The position numbers and the translations under genes were made by a program. Shown here in pieces: positions 50,630 to 58,706 of a stretch of 64,000 nucleotides of DNA. This DNA is from an uncultured Hoeflea sp. (GTDB lineage Bacteria; Pseudomonadota; Alphaproteobacteria; Rhizobiales; Rhizobiaceae): contig NZ_CANMVK010000002.1 of assembly GCF_947501405.1 (NCBI RefSeq), positions 930,001 through 994,000 of the forward strand, given 5' to 3'. Under the pieces are notes generated by a model. That model ran no database searches. It saw only the letters and a list, made by a program, of their open reading frames with translations, and was not told where the DNA came from. How positions within the stretch are numbered: the first letter of the stretch is position 1; every line of letters starts with the position of its first letter.

Positions 50630-51431
50630 CAACGACACCGGGAGTCCGGCCGCTCCGGCGCGCACCCACACCATTGATGCCTTTCATCAGGGCCGTTTCT
50701 TTCTGGTCCAATGCGCCGATGCGGGCCATCGCGCGGGCATGGATGCCATGCTTTTGGCGGCGACCATAGCTGAGGGCGCGCGTGGACGGCTCGCCGATCT
50801 CGGCGCAGGCGCTGGGGCGGCCGGCCTGGCGGCAGCGTCGCGGTTGAGCGGTCTTGAGGTGGTGCTGGTCGAGCGCGCGCCGGCAATGCTCGAATGCGCA
50901 AGGCGCACCCTGGCGCTCGAGCAAAACGCCGCGCTTGCCGCCCGGGCCAGCCTGATCGATGCCGATGTCGGCCTGCGCGGCAATGAGCGGATCGCCGCTG
51001 GTCTTGAGAACTCGGCCTATGATTTTGTCATCATGAACCCGCCGTTCAATGCCGCCGATGACCGCCAGACACCTGATCCGCTCAAGGCCGAAGCCCATGC
51101 CATGGATGGCGCGGATCTGTTCGAGCGCTGGCTCAGAACCGCCAGCGCAATGCTCAAGCCGGGCGGCCAAGTCTCGATCATCGCACGGCCGCAGTCCATC
51201 AGCGACATTATCGCAAGTCTCGGGCGGCGTTTCGGTGGTGCAGAGATCACGCCGGTTTCGCCGCGCGCCGGCGATGATGCGATTCGAATTCTCGTCACCG
51301 CCATCAAGGGCAGCCGCGCCCGCCTGGTATTGCGCGACCGGATCGTCATTCATCAAGGTGAAGGCCGCGATTTCTCTCCGTTGATGCACGATCTTGCCAA
51401 TGGACTGGCGGACTGGCCGCGCCGCGGCTGA
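50607..51431 (+). CDS. tRNA1(Val) N6-adenine-type methyltransferase family protein
   Basis: The 274-residue protein has a SAM-binding fold (RLADLGAGAGAAGLAAASRL near residue 52) and the N6-adenine catalytic motif NPPFN in DFVIMNPPFNAADDRQTP near residue 138, as in TrmN6 and other N6-adenine RNA methyltransferases. It probably methylates an adenine in tRNA or rRNA; the target is not certain. ATG 50607 is in-frame within the DUF2007 end; GTG 50613 is possible. Confidence 0.85.
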   Translation: MTVTAKPDNDTGSPAAPARTHTIDAFHQGRFFLVQCADAGHRAGMDAMLLAATIAEGARGRLADLGAGAGAAGLAAASRLSGLEVVLVERAPAMLECARRTLALEQNAALAARASLIDADVGLRGNERIAAGLENSAYDFVIMNPPFNAADDRQTPDPLKAEAHAMDGADLFERWLRTASAMLKPGGQVSIIARPQSISDIIASLGRRFGGAEITPVSPRAGDDAIRILVTAIKGSRARLVLRDRIVIHQGEGRDFSPLMHDLANGLADWPRRG

Positions 51432-51594
51432 CAAGCCTCTGTCAGGCAATACCCACCGTCTGACTTTCACCCGTCGCCATGTCTTCCGTCCGTCGATCAC
51501 CGTCGCACCATTGCACTGCGTGGCAAAAAACTTACATGCAGGTGATCACACCGATTATGGCGCGCTGCGCCGCTGACAACAGGGTTGCATCACC

Positions 51595-52452
51595 ATGGTT
51601 TCTTTGAGTTCGTTTCTGCCTGCCCGTTTCCGCAAGGACACCACGGTCATTCCAGTGGTGCGGCTGCACGGCGCGATCATGGCCGGAGGCAACCAGTTTC
51701 GCCAGAACCTGAACATCGCCACCACGGCGCCGCTGCTTGCCCGCGCCTTTGCCGACAAGCGGGCGCCGGCCGTGGCAATCATGGTCAATTCCCCCGGCGG
51801 TTCGCCGGTGCAGTCGCGGCTCATTTTCAAGCGCATCCGCGATCTGGCCGAAGAAAAAGACAAGAAGGTGTTGATGTTCGTTGAGGATGTCGCGGCGTCC
51901 GGCGGCTATATGATCGCCTGCGCCGGCGATGAGATCATCGCCGATCCGTCCTCGGTGGTAGGCTCCATAGGGGTGATTTCGGCAGGCTTCGGCTTTACTG
52001 ACCTGATCGGTAAGATCGGCGTCGAGCGCCGGGTCTACACTGCCGGCGAAAACAAATCGCTGCTCGATCCGTTCAAGCCGGAAAATCCCGAGGACATAGC
52101 CTATCTCAAGGAACTGCAGCTCGAAATCCACAAGACCTTCATCGATCTGGTTAAGGACAGCCGCGGGGCACGGCTCACCGATGATGACCCGGATCTTTTC
52201 ACCGGCCGGTTCTGGACAGCCATCGGCGGCAAGAAAATCGGCCTGGTCGATGAACTCGGCGATTTGCGCTCGACGCTGCGCGCCCGCTATGGCGACAAGG
52301 TCAGGATGCGGCTGATTGCCCCGCAGCGCGGATTGTTCGGCCGCCGCGCGCCGGGCGTGTCCACCGGAATGGCTTCAGCGCTTGCGGGCATCGGCGAAGC
52401 AGGATTGAATGCGCTGGACGAGCGCGCATTGTGGGCGCGCTACGGGCTGTAA
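51595..52452 (+). CDS. S49 family signal peptide peptidase-like protein
   Basis: The 285-residue protein has the S49 catalytic serine in VEDVAASGGYMIACAGDE (about residue 100-117) and a matching lysine in AGENKSLLDPF (about residue 155), with NSPGGSPVQS earlier. There is no clear membrane anchor at the N-terminus, so this may be a short soluble or peripheral SppA/SohB relative. It should cleave signal peptides or misfolded membrane fragments. It follows the methyltransferase by about 160 bp. Confidence 0.88.
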   Translation: MVSLSSFLPARFRKDTTVIPVVRLHGAIMAGGNQFRQNLNIATTAPLLARAFADKRAPAVAIMVNSPGGSPVQSRLIFKRIRDLAEEKDKKVLMFVEDVAASGGYMIACAGDEIIADPSSVVGSIGVISAGFGFTDLIGKIGVERRVYTAGENKSLLDPFKPENPEDIAYLKELQLEIHKTFIDLVKDSRGARLTDDDPDLFTGRFWTAIGGKKIGLVDELGDLRSTLRARYGDKVRMRLIAPQRGLFGRRAPGVSTGMASALAGIGEAGLNALDERALWARYGL

Positions 52453-52517
52453 CGCCTGCGACCGGAGGCCAGGGCCAGAGTCCCAGCCTCCTATGCGAAA
52501 GGGAAGAGGACCGCACC

Positions 52518-52709
52518 ATGCCGCAACTGTTACTCCTGGCCGCCGTCGGCGCGATCGGATGGTTCGGCTACAAGCGCTTTCTTGCCGAGGCCGAACGGGT
52601 CAGCGCCCGTGTTCGCGACGCGGAGAAGGAAACCAGATCCGGCGCACAAGGCACATTGATCGAGGATCCCGAAACCGGCGAATACCGGTTGCGAAAACCC
52701 GATGAGTGA
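52518..52709 (+). CDS. Small membrane-anchored protein of unknown function
   Basis: The 63-residue protein has a single N-terminal membrane helix (LLLLAAVGAIGWFGYKRFL, residues 4-22) and a charged tail ending DPETGEYRLRKPDE. AAGAGGACC lies upstream of ATG 52518. It is placed between the S49 peptidase and glyQ on the same strand. I do not recognise a named family; the ORF is short, but its composition, ribosome site and hydrophobic start make it credible. Confidence 0.7.
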   Translation: MPQLLLLAAVGAIGWFGYKRFLAEAERVSARVRDAEKETRSGAQGTLIEDPETGEYRLRKPDE

Positions 52710-52908
52710 GCGCCCGCCATTGCGCGGTTAGAACCACTCCCGGTACCGAGGCGGCGGCATGCCGCGCGTTACGTCCGGCCCTGCGCATCCCAACCCCGCC
52801 CCAAACCCTTGACCCCTACCGTGAGCCGTGGCACCAGTCGCCCGCACTGGCCCGGCCGCTGTTTTGAGGCCAAACCAGCCGACCGACGCCCCATCCGGAT
52901 CCATCGCC

Positions 52909-53871
52909 ATGACCGCCCATATGCCCGTTTCGACGCCCGACCACATGCACCCCACCCGCTCGTTTCAGGGCCTCATCCTGGCACTGCATAAATACTGGGC
53001 GGATTACGGTTGTGTGGTGCTCCAGCCCTACGACATGGAAGTGGGCGCCGGCACATTTCACCCGGCCACCACACTGCGCGCGCTCGGTCCCAGGCCGTGG
53101 AACGCGGCCTATGTGCAGCCCTCGCGCCGCCCCAAGGATGGCCGCTATGGCGAAAACCCCAACCGGCTGCAGCATTACTATCAGTATCAGGTGATCCTCA
53201 AACCCAATCCATCCAATCTGCAGGAGCTCTATCTTGGATCGCTTGCGGCCATCGGCGTCGATCCGCTGCTCCACGATATCCGCTTTGTCGAGGATGACTG
53301 GGAAAGCCCGACGCTGGGCGCCTGGGGGCTGGGTTGGGAATGCTGGTGTGATGGCATGGAAGTCAGCCAGTTCACCTATTTCCAGCAGGTTTGCGGTATC
53401 GAATGCGCGCCGGTGGCCGGCGAACTGACCTACGGGCTCGAACGGCTGGCGATGTATGTCCAGGGCGTCGACAATGTCTATGATCTCAATTTCAACGGCC
53501 GCGAGGGCGCAGATAAGGTGACCTATGGCGATGTCTTCCTGCAATCCGAGCAGGAATATTCGCGCTACAATTTCGAAATGGCCGACACCGCCATTCTGCA
53601 CCAGCATTTCATCGATGCGGAAAAGGAATGCGAAGCCATTCTCAAGGCCGGCGCACCTGATGAAGCCGGAGCTCTGCACAGATGCGTGCTGCCCGCCTAT
53701 GACCAGTGCATCAAGGCCAGCCACGTGTTCAACCTGCTTGACGCCCGTGGTGTGATTTCCGTCACCGAACGCCAGGGCTATATTCTCAGGGTCCGCAATT
53801 TGTCGCGTCAATGCGGCGAGGCGTTCCTGCTGACCGAAGCCGGCGGCGCGGGCTTTCCTTCGCGCGCCTGA
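52909..53871 (+). CDS. glyQ: Glycyl-tRNA synthetase alpha subunit
   Basis: The 320-residue protein is the class II alpha subunit of the two-subunit bacterial GlyRS. Motif 1 region [18 protein letters not shown], motif 2 [20 protein letters not shown] and motif 3 [16 protein letters not shown] are intact. It forms an alpha2beta2 enzyme with GlyS. Starts at ATG 52909 or ATG 52921. Unlike the usual glyQ-glyS operon, here glyS begins 4.8 kb further on, behind five other genes. Confidence 0.95.
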   Translation: MTAHMPVSTPDHMHPTRSFQGLILALHKYWADYGCVVLQPYDMEVGAGTFHPATTLRALGPRPWNAAYVQPSRRPKDGRYGENPNRLQHYYQYQVILKPNPSNLQELYLGSLAAIGVDPLLHDIRFVEDDWESPTLGAWGLGWECWCDGMEVSQFTYFQQVCGIECAPVAGELTYGLERLAMYVQGVDNVYDLNFNGREGADKVTYGDVFLQSEQEYSRYNFEMADTAILHQHFIDAEKECEAILKAGAPDEAGALHRCVLPAYDQCIKASHVFNLLDARGVISVTERQGYILRVRNLSRQCGEAFLLTEAGGAGFPSRA

Positions 53872-54031
53872 GGCGGTTTTCCGGCCGCTTCAACGCCACC
53901 CTACCGACCCCGTATCCTGACGCTGGAGCGCGCATCCGCGAATCCCAATGGCTTTTTGGGGCGGGCTTGGCTAAGCTTCGGCTTCAACCAATCGGGTGCG
54001 CGGGACCGCATCGGACTTCGGGGAGCGGGCA

Positions 54032-54592
54032 ATGGGAACATGGATCACACTCGCGGTGCTGGTGGGCATCGTACTTTACGGAATTTCGCTCTACAACACG
54101 CTGGTCAAGAACCGGCAGATGGCCGGCGAGGGCTGGAGCGGCATTGATGTGCAGCTCAAGCGCCGTGCCGACCTCATTCCCAATCTGCTCGAATCGGTGA
54201 AGGGCTACATGTCCCATGAACGCGAGCTTCTTGAAGAGGTCACGCGGCTGCGCGGTCAGGCTGTGGCGGGCGCTAGTGCGTCGCCCGAAAAGCGCGCCGG
54301 CATCGAGGGTGCGCTAAGCGGCGCACTCGGCCGGTTGATGGCGGTGGCCGAGAACTATCCCGATCTCAAGGCCAACGAGAATTTCATGGAATTCCAGGAG
54401 GCGCTTGAAGAGACCGAGAACGAGATCTCGATGTCGCGCCGCTATTACAATGGCGCGGTGCGCAACCTCAATGTGTCGGTTGAATCCTTTCCGTCGGTGC
54501 TGATTGCCAAGCGGTTCGGCTTTGTCAAAGCCGAGTATTTCGAAATCGAGGATGCCGCCGACCGCACCGTGCCCAAGGTTTCCTTTCAATAG
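54032..54592 (+). CDS. LemA family protein
   Basis: The 186-residue protein has an N-terminal membrane helix (ITLAVLVGIVLYGISLYNTL, residues 5-24) and the LemA core: VDVQLKRRADLIPNLLESVKGY, NENFMEFQEALEETENEI and RRYYNGAVRNLNVSVESFP. LemA proteins are helical, membrane-bound and of uncertain function, often cotranscribed with TPM or DUF2207 proteins. GGGGAG precedes the ATG at 54032. The DUF2207 gene follows after 24 bp. Confidence 0.92.
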   Translation: MGTWITLAVLVGIVLYGISLYNTLVKNRQMAGEGWSGIDVQLKRRADLIPNLLESVKGYMSHERELLEEVTRLRGQAVAGASASPEKRAGIEGALSGALGRLMAVAENYPDLKANENFMEFQEALEETENEISMSRRYYNGAVRNLNVSVESFPSVLIAKRFGFVKAEYFEIEDAADRTVPKVSFQ

Positions 54593-54616
54593 ACGCAAGC
54601 GCAACGGAGGAGTGCC

Positions 54617-56551
54617 ATGCGGCCCTGGCTGATTGCGCTGATTGCGCTTTGTCTGACCGCGCTTTCGCCCGGTCTCGCACAGGCGCGCGAGGATATCCGC
54701 TCCTTTGTTGTCGACATCGAGGTGCGGGCTGACGCCGCCGTCGAGGTGACCGAAACCATCACAGTCAATGCCGAGGGGGTCGATATCAGGCGCGGCATTT
54801 TTCGCGATATCCCGCTGCGCGCGCTCGATGAGTGGGGCCTATGGTCCGACAACGGTTTTGAACTGATGGAAGTTCGTCACAACGGCGCGCCGGCTCCGCA
54901 CCGCACCGAATGGATCGACCGGTTCCTGCGCATCTACATAGGTGATGCGGAGGTGTTCATCCCGCATGGCGTCCATACCTACACCATCCGCTATGTCACC
55001 ACCCGGCAACTGCGCTTTTTCGACGATTTCGACGAGTTCTACTGGAACGTAACAGGCAATTTCTGGAGCTTTCCGATTCTGTCGGCCGAGGCGCGGGTGC
55101 GCTTGCCCGCCGGCGCGCGGGCGCTGGAGCTTGCCGCCTACACCGGCGGGTTCGGCGCGGACGGGACCGACTATCGCGCTTCGGGCAAGGGCGGATCAGC
55201 GGCCACATTCACGCTCACCCGGCCGCTTGCGCCACAGGAGGGCATGACCGTTGCTGTGGCCTTCACACCCGGTGTGGTGACGCCTGACACTGCCGGTTTC
55301 TTTGGCATGCTGGGCAGCAATATCGGGATATTCATGCTGATCCTGGGCTGGATCGGCGTGCCCGCCTACTACGCCTATGCCTGGAACAAAGTTGGGCGCG
55401 ATCCGCCGGCGCCGCCGATGATACCGCTGTTTCATCCGCCCGAGAACCTGTCTCCGGCAGCCCTGTCCTACGCCCATTACAACGGTTTCCAGTCGGGCGG
55501 CCGCGGTTCGGATCTGGCCTTCATTGCGGCACTGTTGTCACTTGGGGTCAAGCGCCTGCTGCGGATCGAGGAGGATCGCAGCGGCGGCATAAGTGTGGTG
55601 CGCGGCACGGCGGCGGAAACGGGCCAGCCCTCCGGTCTTCCCGGCGGTGAACAGGCATTGTTTTCAGGCCTGCTGGCCAACCGAGAGGAGATGACGTTCG
55701 ACAAACACAATGGTCCGGCGATCCAGAAGGCGCAGCAGGCGCTGCGCAGCGCCATTTCAACCGAATATGGCGGCAGATATTACAACGCCAATATCGGTTG
55801 GTTTGTTTTGGGTGTGCTGCTCGCCGTTGTCACCTTCGTGCTCGGATTGATCCTGCAGGCCCCGCCCGAGGATGGGGTCGTTGCCTTGATCCCGGTGCTG
55901 ATGACGTCGATTTTTGGTGGTGTTCTGGGCTTTTTCGGGTTCGGACAGTTCAACCGGCCCGGCGCCGGATTCTTTATGCGTATGCTCGGCGCGGCAATGA
56001 TGGCGGCCGGCGTTGCGCTGTTCGGTCTGGGCGTTGTGATCGTTCTGTCGGCGGACGGATTGCCGGTCTATCAGTTCGCCGCGGCGCTGATTGCCGTTGG
56101 CGCCGTTGTGATATTGATGATGGCCAAGCTTCTGGGCGCCCCGACAAAGGTCGGCGCCAAGGTGCTCACCGATATCGAGGGCTTCAAGCTCTATCTCGAA
56201 ACTGCCGAATCCAACCGCCTCAATCTGCGCGACGCGCCCGAGATGTCCGAGGAACTGTTCGAGCGTTTCCTGCCCTATGCGGCCGGTCTGGGGGTGGAAA
56301 AACCCTGGTCGCAAGCCTGGCAGGCACATCTGGCACGGGTGGCGCCCGAACGCCAGGATGACTTCAAACCGGAATGGTATCATGGCCGCTCCTGGTCGCC
56401 CGGCGACATCGGTGCCGCCACGGCATCTTCGGTTGCGGCGGTTTCGGCCGCCATGGCCGCCTCCATGCCGCAACCCAAGAGTTCCTCGGGCTCCGGCGGC
56501 GGAGGCTCGTCCGGCGGCGGCGGTGGCGGTGGTGGCGGCGGCGGCTGGTAG
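54617..56551 (+). CDS. DUF2207 domain membrane protein
   Basis: The 644-residue protein has a signal peptide (LIALIALCLTALSPGLAQA, cleaved near residue 23), an extracytoplasmic domain (to about residue 230; DIRRGIFRDIPL is a family landmark), a membrane helix near 235-255, a cytoplasmic part, two to three more helices (about 390-500) and a Gly/Ser tail ending in an eleven-glycine run and Trp. This is the DUF2207 plan, typically paired with LemA. Its function is unknown; a cell-envelope role is likely. Poly-Gly tails of this sort are typical of the family, not a sequencing fault. Confidence 0.9.
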   Translation: MRPWLIALIALCLTALSPGLAQAREDIRSFVVDIEVRADAAVEVTETITVNAEGVDIRRGIFRDIPLRALDEWGLWSDNGFELMEVRHNGAPAPHRTEWIDRFLRIYIGDAEVFIPHGVHTYTIRYVTTRQLRFFDDFDEFYWNVTGNFWSFPILSAEARVRLPAGARALELAAYTGGFGADGTDYRASGKGGSAATFTLTRPLAPQEGMTVAVAFTPGVVTPDTAGFFGMLGSNIGIFMLILGWIGVPAYYAYAWNKVGRDPPAPPMIPLFHPPENLSPAALSYAHYNGFQSGGRGSDLAFIAALLSLGVKRLLRIEEDRSGGISVVRGTAAETGQPSGLPGGEQALFSGLLANREEMTFDKHNGPAIQKAQQALRSAISTEYGGRYYNANIGWFVLGVLLAVVTFVLGLILQAPPEDGVVALIPVLMTSIFGGVLGFFGFGQFNRPGAGFFMRMLGAAMMAAGVALFGLGVVIVLSADGLPVYQFAAALIAVGAVVILMMAKLLGAPTKVGAKVLTDIEGFKLYLETAESNRLNLRDAPEMSEELFERFLPYAAGLGVEKPWSQAWQAHLARVAPERQDDFKPEWYHGRSWSPGDIGAATASSVAAVSAAMAASMPQPKSSSGSGGGGSSGGGGGGGGGGGW

Positions 56552-56647
56552 CCGGGGCGATTGAAGCCGTATTGGCCGCTTCAGGCGAAGCACAAGTTCA
56601 CACGTCTCCAACCCCGGCGCCCGCCAACAAATCAGGCAAAATGAACG

Positions 56648-57139
56648 CTACTTCTTGCCCGCGCCCCCGCCCACCTCGGTGATGTGCTCGTGGTCGACAA
56701 GGTTCCAGGTCAGGCCCTCGCTTCGATAGATCCGTTTGCCGAGCCGGGTGTAATCGCCCACGTCATGAGCCAGCCGCTCGCCCACCACAATGCAGCGAAA
56801 GGTCTCCGTTCCGGTATTGGTGATCGAATGCGCCAGACCGCCCTTGCGGTAGCCGATGAAATCGCCTGCGCCGATCTCCATCACCTCGTCGCCGATATGG
56901 GCGCTCGCCGTGCCAGCGAGCACGTAAACGCATTCGTCTTCATAGTGGTGGAGATGATGCTCGGTCGTGTCATGGCCGGGTTCGACCTCGATAATGTGAA
57001 AGCCGATACCGGTCAGTCCCGCCAGATCGCCCAGCGATTTGTTGATCCGCTTGGCATTGGGATTGAGGAAATGGGTTTTCCTGAGCCCTTCCATGGCTGC
57101 GATCTCCGCACCGGGAATGAGATATCGGTCCTTGCTCAT
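56648..57139 (-). CDS. Cupin domain protein
   Basis: The 163-residue protein has a single cupin barrel with the metal-site motif GHDTTEHHLHHYEDECVYVL (His and Glu ligands, about residues 55-74) and the second motif around GDFIGYRKGGLAHSITN (about residue 92). Such proteins bind a divalent metal and may be isomerases, dioxygenases or regulators; the substrate is unknown. It is on the opposite strand to its neighbours and lies convergent with the DUF2207 gene. Confidence 0.85.
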   Translation of the reverse strand: MSKDRYLIPGAEIAAMEGLRKTHFLNPNAKRINKSLGDLAGLTGIGFHIIEVEPGHDTTEHHLHHYEDECVYVLAGTASAHIGDEVMEIGAGDFIGYRKGGLAHSITNTGTETFRCIVVGERLAHDVGDYTRLGKRIYRSEGLTWNLVDHEHITEVGGGAGKK

Positions 57140-57363
57140 AGGCTATTGCCATCCTTGTTGCTTCGTAGCTTGCCGGCCAAGCCTATCACGGCTGCAGTCC
57201 TTGCAGCGAGCTGTTGGCATCACTGATCTTTGCACCTTTCGTCCGGGCCGCGATATCGGATATAGTCGCAAACCGTGACCCGCGGCACATTTGCCGGATG
57301 CGTCTTGGTTCAACCGGGCAGCAAGCAGGTTGGTGACGCGAAACGAGCGGAGAGGGACCCTTC

Positions 57364-57753
57364 ATGACCAAGGCAAGACTCACCGAACAGGCACCGGTTT
57401 TTCTGGTCTCGGACCTCAAAGCCAGCGTCGCCTTCTGGACGGATCAATGCGGTTTCACGGCACGGCTTTACGGTGAACCGCCGGATTTTGCGATTTTGCG
57501 GCGTGACCGCACCTTCCTGATGCTGTCGCAGAAGCCGGAAGATCACCGGATTGTCCCGGCCTGGAAAATCAAGGACAAGCTCTGGGACGCCTATTTCTGG
57601 GTCGATGACGCCGTGGCGCTTCACGACGAGTTCAAAGCCGCCGGCGCGCCGATCGACTACGGACCGGTCGAGCAGCCCTATGGCGTGCTCGAATTCGGCA
57701 TTCAGGATCCCGATGGCCGCGATATCGCATTCGGTCAGGATATCGAGACGTAA
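57364..57753 (+). CDS. VOC superfamily protein (glyoxalase/bleomycin-resistance type)
   Basis: The 129-residue protein has the paired beta-alpha-beta-beta-beta module of the VOC fold: VFLVSDLKASVAFWTDQCGF at the start and YGVLEFGIQDPDGRDIAFGQ near the end. It has candidate metal ligands but could equally be a binding protein. The function and ligand cannot be read from sequence. AGAGGGA precedes the ATG; it is divergent from the cupin gene. Confidence 0.83.
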   Translation: MTKARLTEQAPVFLVSDLKASVAFWTDQCGFTARLYGEPPDFAILRRDRTFLMLSQKPEDHRIVPAWKIKDKLWDAYFWVDDAVALHDEFKAAGAPIDYGPVEQPYGVLEFGIQDPDGRDIAFGQDIET

Positions 57754-57992
57754 GCCCGGTCAGCGCCGCCCAATGCGACAATTGTGCTGGCGGCGGCTTG
57801 CCCGCCATGCGCAGCTTCATTCGCGTCACATCTTGCCACCGGAAGGCTGGTTTGCGGGTTTGGATCACCTCCGTGGCCTGACAATTATGTGAAGGCAAAG
57901 GTCCGATCCGCTCGCACGGGGCTGCGTAGGTTTTCCTGTACCCGCCAGTCGGGCGGTCCCGCCGCAAGGCCTGTTCCATTGGGAGAACCGCA

Positions 57993-58478
57993 ATGAAGAC
58001 AACTCTATTCGCCGCAGCCGTGGCGCTCACCCTGTCCGTCCCCGCCGCTTCCGCCGCAAACATCGTCGAGACCGCCAAGAGTGCCGGAACTTTCGGCACG
58101 CTGCTGGCTGCCGCACAGGCCGCGGGCCTCGCCGATGCGCTGGCCACCGGCGACAACCTCACCGTTTTCGCGCCCACCGACGAAGCTTTTGAGAAACTGC
58201 CCGCCGGCACGGTGGAAAGCCTGCTCAAGCCGGAAAACAAGGATCAGCTCGTCGCCGTGCTGAGCTATCACGTGCTGCCGCGCCAGCTTGTCTCCAACCA
58301 GCTTCCGGCCGGCCCGATCCATGTGCGCACCATCAAGTCGGGCGGCGACCGCACGCTTGCGGTTGCCAAGTCCGGTCACACCGTGACGGTCGACAACGCC
58401 ACCGTGCTTCAAGCCGACATCAAGGCCGACAATGGCGTCATCCATGTCATCGACACGGTGATGCTGCCTTCAAGCTGA
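57993..58478 (+). CDS. Secreted fasciclin (FAS1) domain protein
   Basis: The 161-residue protein has a signal peptide (FAAAVALTLSVPAASA, cleaved after residue 21) and one FAS1 domain: NLTVFAPTDEAFEKLPAG (H1 motif region) and NGVIHVIDTVMLPS (H2 motif). Bacterial FAS1 proteins are secreted or lipoprotein adhesins of varied role. GGGAGA precedes the ATG. It ends in a 12-bp-stem terminator just before the glyS region. Confidence 0.92.
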   Translation: MKTTLFAAAVALTLSVPAASAANIVETAKSAGTFGTLLAAAQAAGLADALATGDNLTVFAPTDEAFEKLPAGTVESLLKPENKDQLVAVLSYHVLPRQLVSNQLPAGPIHVRTIKSGGDRTLAVAKSGHTVTVDNATVLQADIKADNGVIHVIDTVMLPSS

Positions 58479-58518
58479 CCGCGGCTTGAACGCCATCAAT
58501 CCGCATTCGGCGGATGAC

Positions 58519-58553
58519 AATTCGGGCGGGGCTTGCTAAGTCCCGCCCGAATT
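58519..58553 (+). terminator. Rho-independent-type terminator of the fasciclin gene
   Basis: AATTCGGGCGGG (58519-58530) and CCCGCCCGAATT (58542-58553) form a perfect 12-bp stem around an 11-nt loop, followed by CCGTTTT. It isolates the fasciclin transcript from glyS. Confidence 0.75.
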
Positions 58554-58571
58554 CCGTTTTCAGGATATCCC

Positions 58572-58706
58572 ATGCCCGACCTTTTGATTGAACTTCGCTC
58601 CGAGGAAATTCCGGCACGCCCGCTCGCCCGCAGCGGCGCAGCCGTGAGGACGGGCAAAACAGGAAACCTGCATGCCGACCGCGCCCCGAGTTTGGAAGTG
58701 ACCTGA
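58572..58706 (+). pseudogene. 44-codon ORF beginning with a duplicate of the glyS 5' end
   Basis: ATG 58572 starts an open frame whose first 16 codons give the same peptide as gly[17 protein letters not shown]. The first 32 bases are identical to glyS; the next five codons (11-15) differ only at synonymous third positions. After codon 16 the frame has no similarity and ends at TGA 58704-58706, whose A is the first base of the glyS ATG. AGGA lies 8 nt before ATG 58572. It may be a partial tandem duplication, a recombination scar, or a short coupled leader ORF. The repeat offset is 134 bp. Confidence 0.6.

Noticed and set aside
56480-56551. Long glycine run at the end of the DUF2207 protein, considered as a repeat-induced error
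   Set aside because: Gly/Ser tails ending in Trp are typical of this family, and the reading frame ends normally.
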